7,326 nucleotides of DNA from an uncultured Collinsella sp. (GCA_900555225.1 USKL01000070.1:1-7326); one strand, 5' to 3'; shown: positions 1 through 6,852, counted from the stretch's first letter. Program-made: numbers and translations. The notes: a model not told the origin generated them from the letters alone.

Positions 1-865
1 CGCCGCCGCCGATGACGAGTACCCGTTTGCCGCGGGCGTTAACGAGTTGGTCTTTCGGGAAGGTATCTCCATCCAGAATATGGTTCTGCTGTGCCAGCAT
101 GTCGAGGGCAAAGTAGATGCCTTTCAGCTCCCTGCCCGGAATGGAGAGGTCGCGGGCGGTGGGCGTACCGGTACAAATGGCGTAGGCATCGAATCCGACG
201 GGCAGTTTCTGTACATCGACATGGACTCCCATCTTGAACAAGATTCCTTCGGCCTTGAGGATTTTCATGCGGCGGTCGATGACGGCTTTGTCCAGTTTGA
301 AGTTGGGGATGCCGTAACGCAACAGTCCTCCCGGCATCGGTTTGCTGTCGAATAGGGTAACTTCGTAACCTTTGGCGTTCAGCCGTACGGCAACGCTCAA
401 TCCGGCAGGGCCGGCGCCGATGACGGCTACTTTCTTTCCGTTGCGTTCGGGCTGGAGGGGGGTGATGTAGCCCTCGCGAAAAGCAGCCTCGGCAATGGCG
501 GCTTCGTTCTCGCGGATAGTGACCGGTTCGTTGCACGAGAGTTTCAGTACGCACGACTTCTCGCAAAGGGCAGGGCAGATGCGTCCCGTAAATTCCGGAA
601 AATCATTCGTACTGTTCAGTATTTGATAGGCTTCGCGCCATTTGCCCCGGTAGAGCGCGTCTTGGAATTCCGGGTCTTTATTGCCCAGCGGACATGCCCA
701 GTGGCAGAAGGGTACGCCGCAGTCCATACAGCGCGAGGCCTGGAGCTTGCGGTCGTGGCTGTTCAGTGTCTGTTCCACTTGGCTGAAGTCTGTGATACGT
801 TCGTGTATCGGACGGTAACCCGCCTCTTGGCGGGGGATATTGAGGAATGCTTTTGGATCTCCCAT
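1..865 (-). CDS. gltD: Glutamate synthase small (beta) subunit, 3' end cut by the window edge
   Basis: This subunit oxidises NAD(P)H through FAD and passes electrons through iron-sulfur clusters to the large subunit, which makes glutamate. The start is ATG at 865-863 and 288 codons are visible of a usual 450 or so. The N-terminal ferredoxin-like domain has Cys46, 49, 54 and 58, then Cys97, 101, 105 and 111, as expected for two [4Fe-4S] clusters. The FAD Rossmann motif GAGPAG lies at residues 150-155, followed by the family block PMPGGLLRYGIPNFKLDK. The frame leaves the window at GGG (286-288), where the second, NAD(P)H-binding Rossmann motif should begin. The start fits the family N-terminus (MGDPKAFLNIPRQ) but has no Shine-Dalgarno, only AT-rich sequence, as is usual in Bacteroidota. 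It lies 84 bp downstream of gltB on the same strand, so the two are probably one operon. No frameshift is visible. Confidence 0.95.
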   Translation of the reverse strand, partial: MGDPKAFLNIPRQEAGYRPIHERITDFSQVEQTLNSHDRKLQASRCMDCGVPFCHWACPLGNKDPEFQDALYRGKWREAYQILNSTNDFPEFTGRICPALCEKSCVLKLSCNEPVTIRENEAAIAEAAFREGYITPLQPERNGKKVAVIGAGPAGLSVAVRLNAKGYEVTLFDSKPMPGGLLRYGIPNFKLDKAVIDRRMKILKAEGILFKMGVHVDVQKLPVGFDAYAICTGTPTARDLSIPGRELKGIYFALDMLAQQNHILDGDTFPKDQLVNARGKRVLVIGGG

Positions 866-949
866 GATGAACAAATTAAAAAGTTAAAGAATTAAAGAAT
901 GAAAGGGGAATTTCCTCAGTCTTTCATTCTTTCATTATTAATTCGCGAT
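866..949 (-). other. gltB-gltD intergenic gap without a Shine-Dalgarno
   Basis: These 84 bp separate the gltB stop from the gltD start. On the coding strand the last 40 bases before the gltD ATG are almost all A and T, with no GGAGG-like sequence. This fits Bacteroidota translation initiation and contrasts with the purine-rich Shine-Dalgarno of the gltB and transporter starts elsewhere in the window. The gap also holds the hairpin at 894-932. I see no convincing internal promoter. Confidence 0.7.
894..932. repeat. 12-bp perfect inverted repeat between gltB and gltD
   Basis: The arms AAAGAATGAAAG (894-905) and CTTTCATTCTTT (921-932) are exact reverse complements with a 15-base loop. Beyond one mismatch, three more pairs (890-892 with 934-936) can extend the stem. 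In a gltB-gltD transcript this would form an AT-rich hairpin between stop and start. No U-run follows directly, so a classical terminator is unlikely. An RNA-processing or stability element, or partial attenuation between the two genes, is possible. The function is inference; only the symmetry is seen. Confidence 0.7.
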
Positions 950-961
950 TCAATAATCGCG
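944..961. repeat. 7-bp hairpin over the gltB stop codon
   Basis: CGCGATT (944-950) and AATCGCG (955-961) are exact reverse complements around a 4-base loop, and the gltB stop codon (952-950) lies within the structure. It is short and may be chance, but together with the larger hairpin at 894-932 it gives the gltB transcript end two consecutive stems. No U-tract follows on the coding strand. Confidence 0.4.
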
Positions 962-3900
962 TTGCATTTCTGCAATCTTCTGTTGCAATTTCTGCATCTG
1001 CTCCTCTTGCAGCACTTTTTTGTATTCGATAGGGACTACCTGGATGAACTGGTCGGCATAGCGTGGCCAGTCATCGAGCATGGTGCGTGCCAGTTTGGAA
1101 CCGGTGTACAGGTAGTGCTGGCGGATGAGCTCGTGCAGTTCCTTGCGGTAGGAGGCCTCTTCGATGAGGCTCAGTTCCACCATTTCCATGTTGCAGAAAT
1201 AGTCGAAGTTGCCGTCCCGGTTCCATACGTAGGCCACACCGCCGGACATGCCTGCGGCAAAGTTGCGTCCCGTCTGTCCGAGTACTACCACGCGCCCGCC
1301 GGTCATATACTCGCAGCAGTGGTCACCTACACCCTCCACTACGGCTGTGGCACCGGAGTTGCGGACGGCAAAGCGCTCGCCTGCACGGCCGTTGATGTAA
1401 ACTTCACCGCTTGTGGCGCCATAAAGCAGGGTGTTGCCTGCAATCGTGTTTTTCTCCGCCTCGAAGTTGCTCCGTACCGGGGGCAGGACGGCGATGCGTC
1501 CGCCACTCAGACCTTTGCCCAGATAATCGTTGGCCTCGCCTTCCAGCTTGAAGTTGACACCCGGGACAAGGAATGCCCCGAAACTCTGCCCGGCGGAGCC
1601 TTTGAACTTCACGTTCAGCGTATGTTCGGGCAGCCCTTTTTCTCCGTATTTTGCGGCAATGACACCAGAGAGCATGGCGCCGCAGGCACGGTCGGTATTG
1701 GCGATGGTGTACTCCAGCGAGATTTCTTTCTGGTTCTCTACGGCTTCGGCGGCGGCATGTAGCATCTCTACATCTTTCACATGGTCGATACCATGCTGTT
1801 GGTCGGTGACGTGGCGGATGGCGGCTTCATTGTCTACGCGTGCCAGTAGTTTGTCGAAGCTTATCAACTGATGTTTCCTGATTCCGTCATCCGGCTTGCG
1901 GACGATAAGGTCTGTACGTCCAATGATGTCGTCCAGGCGTTCCACACCGATTTCCGCCAGGTATTCGCGTACTTCCTGCGCCAGGAACGTGAAGAAGTTC
2001 ACCAGATACTCGCTGCGTCCGCGGAAGCGTTTGCGCAGTTTTTCGTTCTGTGTCGCCACCCCTACGGGGCAGGTGTTCTGGTGACATTTGCGCATCATTA
2101 CGCAACCCAGTACAATCAGGGCACTGGTGGCGAAGCCGAATTCTTCGGCTCCGAGCATTGCCATCAGTATGATGTCGCGGCCTGTTTTGAGCTGTCCGTC
2201 CACTTGCAGCATCACTTGTCCGCGCAGGCCGTTCAGCACCAGTGTCTGTTGCGTTTCGCTCAAACCGAGTTCGGGCGAGATGCCGGCATAGCGGATGGAT
2301 GATGCAGGAGAGGCTCCCGTACCGCCCTCTGCACCCGAGATGACTATCAAATCGGCCTTTGCCTTTGCCACACCGGCGGCAATGGTGCCCACACCGCTTT
2401 CTGCCACCAGCTTCACGCTGATTTTTGCCCGTGGGTTCACGTTCTTCAGGTCGAAGATGAGCTGTGCCAGGTCTTCGATGGAGTAGATGTCATGATGCGG
2501 CGGAGGCGAAATCAAGCCAATGCCCGGAGTAGACTGGCGAACTTCGGCGATCCAGGGATACACCTTCTTACCAGGCAGGTGGCCGCCTTCGCCAGGCTTT
2601 GCGCCTTGAGCCATCTTGATCTGAATCTCGAAGGCGCTGCACAGGTAGCGGCTCGTCACGCCAAATCGCGCACTTGCTACCTGCTTGATCGCGGAGTTCT
2701 TGGAGTCACCGTTAGCCAGTGGGGTCTCGCGACGCGGATCCTCGCCGCCCTCGCCGGAATTGGAACGGCCGTGCAGGCGGTTCATGGCGATGGCCATGCA
2801 CTCGTGCGCCTCTTTGCTGATGGAGCCATACGACATGGCGCCGGTGTTAAAGCGTCGCACGATGTCGCGCGCACTCTCCACCTCGTCAAGCGCCACCGGC
2901 GTGCGCATGCCCGCGTTAAAGTCGAGCAGGTCGCGCAGGCGCACGGCACGGCCGGTGCGGTGCAGGCGGGCGCTGTACTCCTTAAAGGTGTCGTAGCTGT
3001 CCTCACGGCAGGCGGTCTGCAGCAAGTAGACAGTCTGCGGATCGATGAGGTGATCCTCGCCGCCGAGCGGGCGCCACTTAGTCAGACCCAGTGTGGGCAG
3101 CTGATCGGGAGCCGGGCTCTTAAGGATGGCGAGCGCGGCGTCGTAGCGTTCGTTCTGCTCGCGCTCGACGTCCTCGACACCCATACCGCCCACACGGCTC
3201 ACCGTGCCGGTGAAATACTTGTCGATGACGTCTTTGGAGATGCCGACGGCCTCGAAGATCTGGCTGCTCTGGTAGCTCTGGATCGTGGAGATGCCCATCT
3301 TGGACATGATGGAGACGATACCCGCCGTCGCGGCCTTATTGTAGTTGTCGATGCCCTGCTCGGCCGTCACGTCCAGGTCGCCGCGCGCCGCCAGATCGCG
3401 AATGCACGCATGCGCGTTGTACGGATAGATGCCGCTCGCGGAGTAGCCCACCAGCGCCGCAAAGTCGTGCGGAGACACGGCATCGCCGCACTCCACCACG
3501 ATGTCGGCAAAGGTACGCACGCCGGCGCGGATCAGGTGGTTGTGCACGCAGCCCACAGCGAGCAGCGACGGCACGGGCACCTCGCCCGCAGCGGCACGAT
3601 CGCTCAGCACCACGATGTTCACACCGTCGCGGACCGCAGCCTCAACGTCCTCGGCAAGCTGCTTAAGCGCAGCCTGCAGCGCGCCCTCGCCGGCGTCGCG
3701 GCGGTAGACGGCACGGAAGCGACGGGTCTTAAAGCCCACGCGGTCGATGGCGCAGATGCGGTCGAACTCCTCCTCGTTGAGCAACGGGCGCTCCAGGCGC
3801 ACCAGCTGGCAGGCCGTGCGGGAGTCCTCGAGCAGGTTACCGTGGTTGCCCAGGTAGAGCGTGGTCGAGGTTACCATATGCTCGCGCAGGGCATCGATCG

Positions 3901-5497
3901 GCGGATTCGTGACCTGGGCGAACAGCTGATAGAAGTAATCGAAGAACGAACGCGTCTTCTTGGACAGGCAGGCTAGCGGCGCATCGATACCCATCGAAGC
4001 GAGCGGTGCCTTGCCCTGCTGGGCCATGGGGCGCACGACCTCGTCAACATCATCCCAGTGATAGCCGAGCTTGGCCATACGCACGGCGGTAGGCACCTCG
4101 TCGTCCTCGGCGGGTGTTGCCGCAACGGGCTCATCGAGCGCGTCGACGGTCAGCGTCTCCTCGGCAATCCAATCACGGTAGGGCTTTTCCTTGGCGTAAC
4201 GGGCACGCAGCTCGTCGTTGTAGATGACGCGACCGCGGGCAAAGTCGACCTCGAGCATCTGGCCCGGCCCCAGACAGCCGCTCGTCAGGATGTTCTCGGG
4301 GCTCACCTCGATGGTGCCCACCTCGCTTGCCAGCATAAAGCGACCGTCGCGCGTCACATAGTAGCGGGCGGGACGCAGGCCGTTGCGGTCGAGGGCAGCA
4401 CCCAGGGTACGGCCGTCGGTAAAGGCGATGGCGGCCGGGCCGTCCCAGGGCTCCATGAGCATGGACTGGTAGGCGTCGTAGGCGCGGCGCTCCTCGCTCA
4501 GGCTGTCGTTGTGGTCCCACGGCTCGGGCAGCAGCATGGACGCGGCACGCGTGAGCGGACGGCCGTTCATGACCAAAAACTCAAGCACGTTGTCCAGAAT
4601 CGCGGAGTCGGAACCCTCGCGGTTAATGATGGGCATCACGCGCTCAAGATCGTGCTGCAGCACGGGGCTGTACAGGTTGGGTTCGCGGGCGCGAATCCAG
4701 TTGACGTTGCCCTTGAGGGTGTTGATCTCGCCGTTGTGGATGATAAAGCGGTTGGGGTGCGCGCGCTCCCAACTGGGCGTGGTGTTGGTGGAGTAGCGCG
4801 AGTGGACGAGCGCCACGGCCGTCTTGACGGCGGCGTCGTTGAGATCGATGAAGAAGCGGCGCATCTGCGTGGCCACAAGCATGCCCTTGTACACGATGGT
4901 GCGCGAACTCATGGAGCACACATAGAAGATCTTGTCGCGCAGGGCGAACTCGGCGTCGGCCTTCTTTTCGATGGTGCGGCGGCACACGTACAGACGGCGC
5001 TCGAAGGCGTCGCCGGCGGGCGTATCGTCCGGACGGCCCAGGAAAGCCTGCAGGATAGTAGGCATGCAGGCGCGGGCCGTCTCACCCAGGTCGTGCGGGT
5101 CGACGGGCACCTCGCGCCAAAAGAGCAGCGGCACGCCGGCCTCGGCGCAGCCCTCCTCAAACACGCGACGGGCATCCTCTACGCCCTTGTCGTCCTGCGG
5201 GAAGAACAGCATGGCCACGCCATAGTCGCCCTCTGCCGGCAGAATCTGGCCGCACTTTTGAGCCTCTTTACGGAAAAAGTGATGCGGAACCTGGAACAGG
5301 ATGCCAGCGCCGTCGCCGGTGTTCTTCTCGAGTCCCGTGCCGCCGCGGTGCTCCAAGTTGACCAGAATGGACAGTGCATCGTCCAGAATCTGGTGATGGC
5401 GCTCACCGTTGATATCGGCGAGCGCGCCGATGCCACATGCATCGTGGTCGAATTCGGGGCGATAAAGGCCCCGCTGCTGAGCGAAATCTGCCTGCAT
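950..5497 (-). CDS. gltB: Glutamate synthase large (alpha) subunit; intact but mosaic reading frame
   Basis: The enzyme releases ammonia from glutamine and channels it to 2-oxoglutarate, giving two glutamates. The frame has 1515 residues, a normal GltB length. The class II glutamine amidotransferase domain starts at Cys21 (context HDACGIG) after a 20-residue propeptide; its HNGEIN motif is at 254-259, with Asn255/Gly256 the likely oxyanion hole. A central domain follows to about 800. The FMN synthase domain (about 840-1210) has GAMSYGSIS (Met888), the GEGGHLPGKK loop (Lys977/978) and Cys1132, 1138 and 1143 in the C-x5-C-x4-C pattern of the [3Fe-4S] cluster. The GXGXG helix domain fills about 1240-1490. 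ATG at 5497 has GGGGAGG six bases upstream. Codon use switches near residues 957-965: Collinsella-like before (GAG, G/C third bases), Bacteroides-like after (GAA, more A/T). The family call is firm; whether this exact protein exists in any cell is doubtful. Confidence 0.93.
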   Translation of the reverse strand: MQADFAQQRGLYRPEFDHDACGIGALADINGERHHQILDDALSILVNLEHRGGTGLEKNTGDGAGILFQVPHHFFRKEAQKCGQILPAEGDYGVAMLFFPQDDKGVEDARRVFEEGCAEAGVPLLFWREVPVDPHDLGETARACMPTILQAFLGRPDDTPAGDAFERRLYVCRRTIEKKADAEFALRDKIFYVCSMSSRTIVYKGMLVATQMRRFFIDLNDAAVKTAVALVHSRYSTNTTPSWERAHPNRFIIHNGEINTLKGNVNWIRAREPNLYSPVLQHDLERVMPIINREGSDSAILDNVLEFLVMNGRPLTRAASMLLPEPWDHNDSLSEERRAYDAYQSMLMEPWDGPAAIAFTDGRTLGAALDRNGLRPARYYVTRDGRFMLASEVGTIEVSPENILTSGCLGPGQMLEVDFARGRVIYNDELRARYAKEKPYRDWIAEETLTVDALDEPVAATPAEDDEVPTAVRMAKLGYHWDDVDEVVRPMAQQGKAPLASMGIDAPLACLSKKTRSFFDYFYQLFAQVTNPPIDALREHMVTSTTLYLGNHGNLLEDSRTACQLVRLERPLLNEEEFDRICAIDRVGFKTRRFRAVYRRDAGEGALQAALKQLAEDVEAAVRDGVNIVVLSDRAAAGEVPVPSLLAVGCVHNHLIRAGVRTFADIVVECGDAVSPHDFAALVGYSASGIYPYNAHACIRDLAARGDLDVTAEQGIDNYNKAATAGIVSIMSKMGISTIQSYQSSQIFEAVGISKDVIDKYFTGTVSRVGGMGVEDVEREQNERYDAALAILKSPAPDQLPTLGLTKWRPLGGEDHLIDPQTVYLLQTACREDSYDTFKEYSARLHRTGRAVRLRDLLDFNAGMRTPVALDEVESARDIVRRFNTGAMSYGSISKEAHECMAIAMNRLHGRSNSGEGGEDPRRETPLANGDSKNSAIKQVASARFGVTSRYLCSAFEIQIKMAQGAKPGEGGHLPGKKVYPWIAEVRQSTPGIGLISPPPHHDIYSIEDLAQLIFDLKNVNPRAKISVKLVAESGVGTIAAGVAKAKADLIVISGAEGGTGASPASSIRYAGISPELGLSETQQTLVLNGLRGQVMLQVDGQLKTGRDIILMAMLGAEEFGFATSALIVLGCVMMRKCHQNTCPVGVATQNEKLRKRFRGRSEYLVNFFTFLAQEVREYLAEIGVERLDDIIGRTDLIVRKPDDGIRKHQLISFDKLLARVDNEAAIRHVTDQQHGIDHVKDVEMLHAAAEAVENQKEISLEYTIANTDRACGAMLSGVIAAKYGEKGLPEHTLNVKFKGSAGQSFGAFLVPGVNFKLEGEANDYLGKGLSGGRIAVLPPVRSNFEAEKNTIAGNTLLYGATSGEVYINGRAGERFAVRNSGATAVVEGVGDHCCEYMTGGRVVVLGQTGRNFAAGMSGGVAYVWNRDGNFDYFCNMEMVELSLIEEASYRKELHELIRQHYLYTGSKLARTMLDDWPRYADQFIQVVPIEYKKVLQEEQMQKLQQKIAEMQRDY
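2600..2640. other. Probable chimera or recombination junction inside gltB
   Basis: On the gltB coding strand, codons upstream of this interval use GAG for Glu and mostly G or C third bases (for example GGC GAG GGC GGC GAG). Immediately downstream, codons such as GCT CAA, CCT, GAA, GGT, TAT, GTT, TCT ACT and ATT appear. The switch falls in the segment encoding EIQIKMAQGAKPGEGG, among the most conserved parts of GltB, where two distant species could share a run of identical bases. The frame is kept and no indel is visible. The exact breakpoint cannot be placed: about 2480-2720 is the safe range, and this interval is the best guess from codon choice. Confidence 0.65.
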
Positions 5498-5503
5498 CGC
5501 GAT

Positions 5504-5510
5504 CCTCCCC
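5504..5510 (-). promoter_or_regulatory. gltB Shine-Dalgarno
   Basis: On the minus strand GGGGAGG ends six bases before the ATG at 5497-5495, which fixes the start and the 20-residue propeptide before the catalytic Cys21. Such a strong site fits an actinobacterial origin for this end of gltB and contrasts with gltD, which has none. Confidence 0.85.
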
Positions 5511-5565
5511 TAGGTGTTAGACAGTCAGTTGACTAGGCATACTAGGTGCATCGCCGGCCCGTTGT

Positions 5566-5597
5566 GTTTCCCGCCCGTTTCGAAACAATCGCGTAAC
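5566..5597 (-). promoter_or_regulatory. Possible operator upstream of gltB with GAAAC repeats
   Basis: On the minus strand there are two GAAAC boxes six bases apart (5581-5577 and 5570-5566), a GTTAC further upstream (5597-5593) and a 10-bp perfect palindrome, GTTTCGAAAC (5577-5586). GAAAC and GTNAC half-sites at 11-bp period are the pattern described for GlnR, the nitrogen regulator of other actinobacteria, and gltB is a sensible target. The GTTAC box is at 16 bp instead of 11, so the match is only partial. Whether this lineage has such a regulator cannot be told from this window. Confidence 0.3.
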
Positions 5598-5680
5598 GCA
5601 CGCCCTACGAGTGGACACCGCCGACCTCAAGGACGGCAACAAGGGCCCAAGTTCGACCTGTAAGCTCACCGCTTCAAACA

Positions 5681-5895
5681 TCTCAATCTGTAACAGGAGG
5701 AGCCAATTTTGGCGCTTAGATGTTACAGGTTGAGATTTTCTGCAGGACAGTTTTGGTTTGTCTCGATCTGTAACACGAAGGGCCGGTTTTTGCAGCTAAC
5801 TGTTACAGATCGAGATTTTCCATAGGACCATTTCTTCCTGCCTTGATCTGTAACACCTAGGCCCAATTTCCATTCCTAGTTGTTACAAATCGAGA
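5681..5895. repeat. Three-unit 80-bp tandem array of palindromic elements
   Basis: Three units start at 5681, 5761 and 5841, exactly 80 bp apart. Each is a 55-bp palindrome with 15-base arms around a 25-base loop; 25-base linkers join the units. So six 15-base half-elements lie at a strict 40-bp pitch in alternating orientation. The middle unit is perfect: TCTCGATCTGTAACA (5761-5775) and its exact complement (5801-5815). Unit 1 has one G-T pair, and its A-T pair replaces a G-C pair of unit 2, so pairing is kept. Unit 3 has two mismatches and one G-T pair. TGTAACA/TGTTACA is invariant in all six arms. Loops are related (GGnCC then ATTT, then CTTAG or CCTAG), and linkers 1 and 2 agree at about 15 of 25 positions, both opening with TTTTC. 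It could be a REP/BIME-like element, a small non-autonomous mobile repeat or a regulator-binding array. I do not recognise a named family. Confidence 0.9.
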
Positions 5896-5940
5896 CATTT
5901 CGGCAATCCCCTTTCACCATCCTATTCAAATACAACAATT

Positions 5941-5968
5941 TTGTTAGTCTTGGTTAACTTTCTAGCAT
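5941..5968 (+). promoter_or_regulatory. Probable promoter of the Nramp transporter gene
   Basis: TTGTTA (5941-5946) and TAGCAT (5963-5968) lie 16 bp apart in the only markedly AT-rich stretch upstream of the gene, about 50 bp before the ATG. The -10 match is moderate, so this is a candidate only. The -35 box overlaps an inverted repeat, AACAA-TT-TTGTT (5934-5945), that could be an operator. The palindromic array ends 45 bp upstream of the -35 and so would lie outside the transcript. Confidence 0.4.
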
Positions 5969-6007
5969 AAAACGGGTATCCTTTGCGGCGTCAAACAAAC
6001 GGCACGC

Positions 6008-6012
6008 AGGAG
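6008..6012 (+). promoter_or_regulatory. Transporter Shine-Dalgarno
   Basis: AGGAG ends six bases before the ATG at 6019-6021 and supports that start. The site is of the same kind as the gltB one, which fits both genes coming from the same actinobacterial genome. Confidence 0.8.
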
Positions 6013-6018
6013 CGCACC

Positions 6019-6852
6019 ATGCTCAACCATCTCAAACAACACTTTGGCTCCCGGCGTACCGGTGGTCACGGAGGCCTAGACATTGCGCGGCATGTCGGCC
6101 CCGGGCTGCTCGTGACCGTCGGCTTTATCGACCCGGGCAACTGGGCCTCCAATATGGCCGCGGGCTCGCAGTTTGGCTACGCGCTGCTGTGGATCGTCAC
6201 GCTGTCCACAATTATGCTCATTGTGCTGCAGCACAACGCGGCACACCTGGGTATCGCCACGGGCGCCTGTCTTGCCGAGGCCACGACACGTTACCTTCCC
6301 CGCTTCGTTGGGCGCACGGTGCTTGCCAGCGCCTATCTCGCGACCATCGCCACCGCCATGGCCGAAGTCCTGGGCGGTGCGATCGCGCTCCAGATGCTCT
6401 TTGGGCTGCCCGTGCGCGCGGGCTGCGTCATCGTGGCGGCAGTATCGATGGCGATGCTCATGACGAGCTCCTACAAGCGCGCCGAGCGATGGATCATCGC
6501 CTTCGTAGGCGTGGTAGGACTCTCGTTTTTGGCTGAGCTTACGCTGGTCAAGGTCGACTGGCCGCAGGCCGCCGCAAGCTGGATCACACCCAGTATGCCC
6601 ACCGGCTCGGCCGCGATTATCGTTAGTGTCCTGGGTGCGGTCGTTATGCCCCACAACCTCTTTCTACACTCCGAGGTCATCCAATCCATGCACTTCGAAG
6701 GCCAAGGCGAGCAGGTTATCGAGGAACGTCTGCGCTACGAGCTCTTCGACACGCTCTTTTCGATGGGCGTGGGCTGGGCGATCAACTCGGCCATGGTCAT
6801 CCTGGCCGCAACGACCTTCTTTGCGCACGGCATTCTCGTAGACGACCTCGCC
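6019..6852 (+). CDS. mntH: Nramp-family divalent metal transporter, C-terminal part missing
   Basis: Nramp/MntH proteins import Mn2+ (and Fe2+) across the cytoplasmic membrane by proton coupling. The first 278 residues are recognisable. Segment 1 carries the metal-site motif DPGN (38-41, followed by Trp42) and segment 6 carries MPHN (210-213, context MPHNLFLHS); these motifs supply the metal-binding Asp, Asn and Met. Hydrophobic segments are visible near 26-45, 55-78, 98-122, 130-150, 158-178, 198-220 and 240-268, that is about TM1-TM7. A full protein has about 400-450 residues and 11 segments, so TM8-11 are absent. From 6853 the same frame continues without a stop to the window edge, but it is then merely the complement of a uxaA-type gene and no longer hydrophobic. 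The family call is firm. The break is probably an assembly artefact, less likely a real rearrangement. Substrate preference is inferred from the family. Confidence 0.9.
6832..6852. other. 21-bp hinge shared by two opposed gene fragments
   Basis: These 21 bases encode ILVDDLA in the plus-strand transporter frame and GEVVYEN in the minus-strand dehydratase frame, and each reading continues its family pattern up to here. To the left only the transporter makes sense; to the right only the dehydratase does. A short exact overlap joining two unrelated genes head-on is what a k-mer or PCR chimera produces. No transposon end, target duplication or recombinase site is visible. Confidence 0.75.

Larger units (their letters stand above)
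5498..6018. other. Divergent intergenic region between gltB and the Nramp transporter gene
   Basis: These 521 bp hold no complete gene. Reading rightwards there is the gltB Shine-Dalgarno, a leader with a small inverted repeat (AGTCA-GT-TGACT, 5523-5534), a possible operator zone with repeated GTTTC (5566-5597) and a short stretch with coding-like composition (5611-5663). The 80-bp palindromic array follows (5681-5895), then an AT-rich transporter promoter zone (about 5920-5990) and the transporter Shine-Dalgarno. I found no convincing -35/-10 pair for gltB; TAGTAT (5544-5539, minus) could be a -10 but has no good -35 at 16-18 bp. No tRNA, riboswitch or U-tailed terminator is recognisable. 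Confidence 0.7.

Noticed and set aside
39..566. A 175-codon open frame on the minus strand
   Set aside because: It lies out of frame within gltD, whose own frame carries the Cys clusters and the FAD motif.
866..885. A Bacteroides-type -7 box (TTAATTTG against TAnnTTTG) upstream of gltD
   Set aside because: It lies about 7 bases before the gltD ATG, so transcription would start at or inside the gene; it matches only five of six defined positions.
899..1762. A 287-codon open frame on the plus strand
   Set aside because: It overlaps the conserved GltB GXGXG domain on the other strand; no family is recognisable.
2492..3976. A 494-codon open frame on the plus strand
   Set aside because: It is the complement of gltB; GC-rich codons on one strand leave long open frames on the other. 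It shows no recognisable domain, and gltB is unambiguous here.
4058..5536. A 492-codon open frame on the plus strand
   Set aside because: It is antisense to the gltB amidotransferase and central domains, with low-complexity Gly/Val/His-rich composition typical of shadow frames.
5721..5820. Rho-independent terminators formed by the palindromes followed by TTTTC
   Set aside because: The stems are AT-rich with 25-base loops and the T-run is only four bases. No gene ends nearby, since the flanking genes diverge.
5681..5895. A CRISPR array
   Set aside because: The repeats are only 15 bases, alternate in orientation and are separated by segments that are themselves related. No cas gene is present.
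6076..6654. A 192-codon open frame on the minus strand
   Set aside because: It is antisense to the transporter, whose plus-strand frame has DPGN, MPHN and transmembrane segments.
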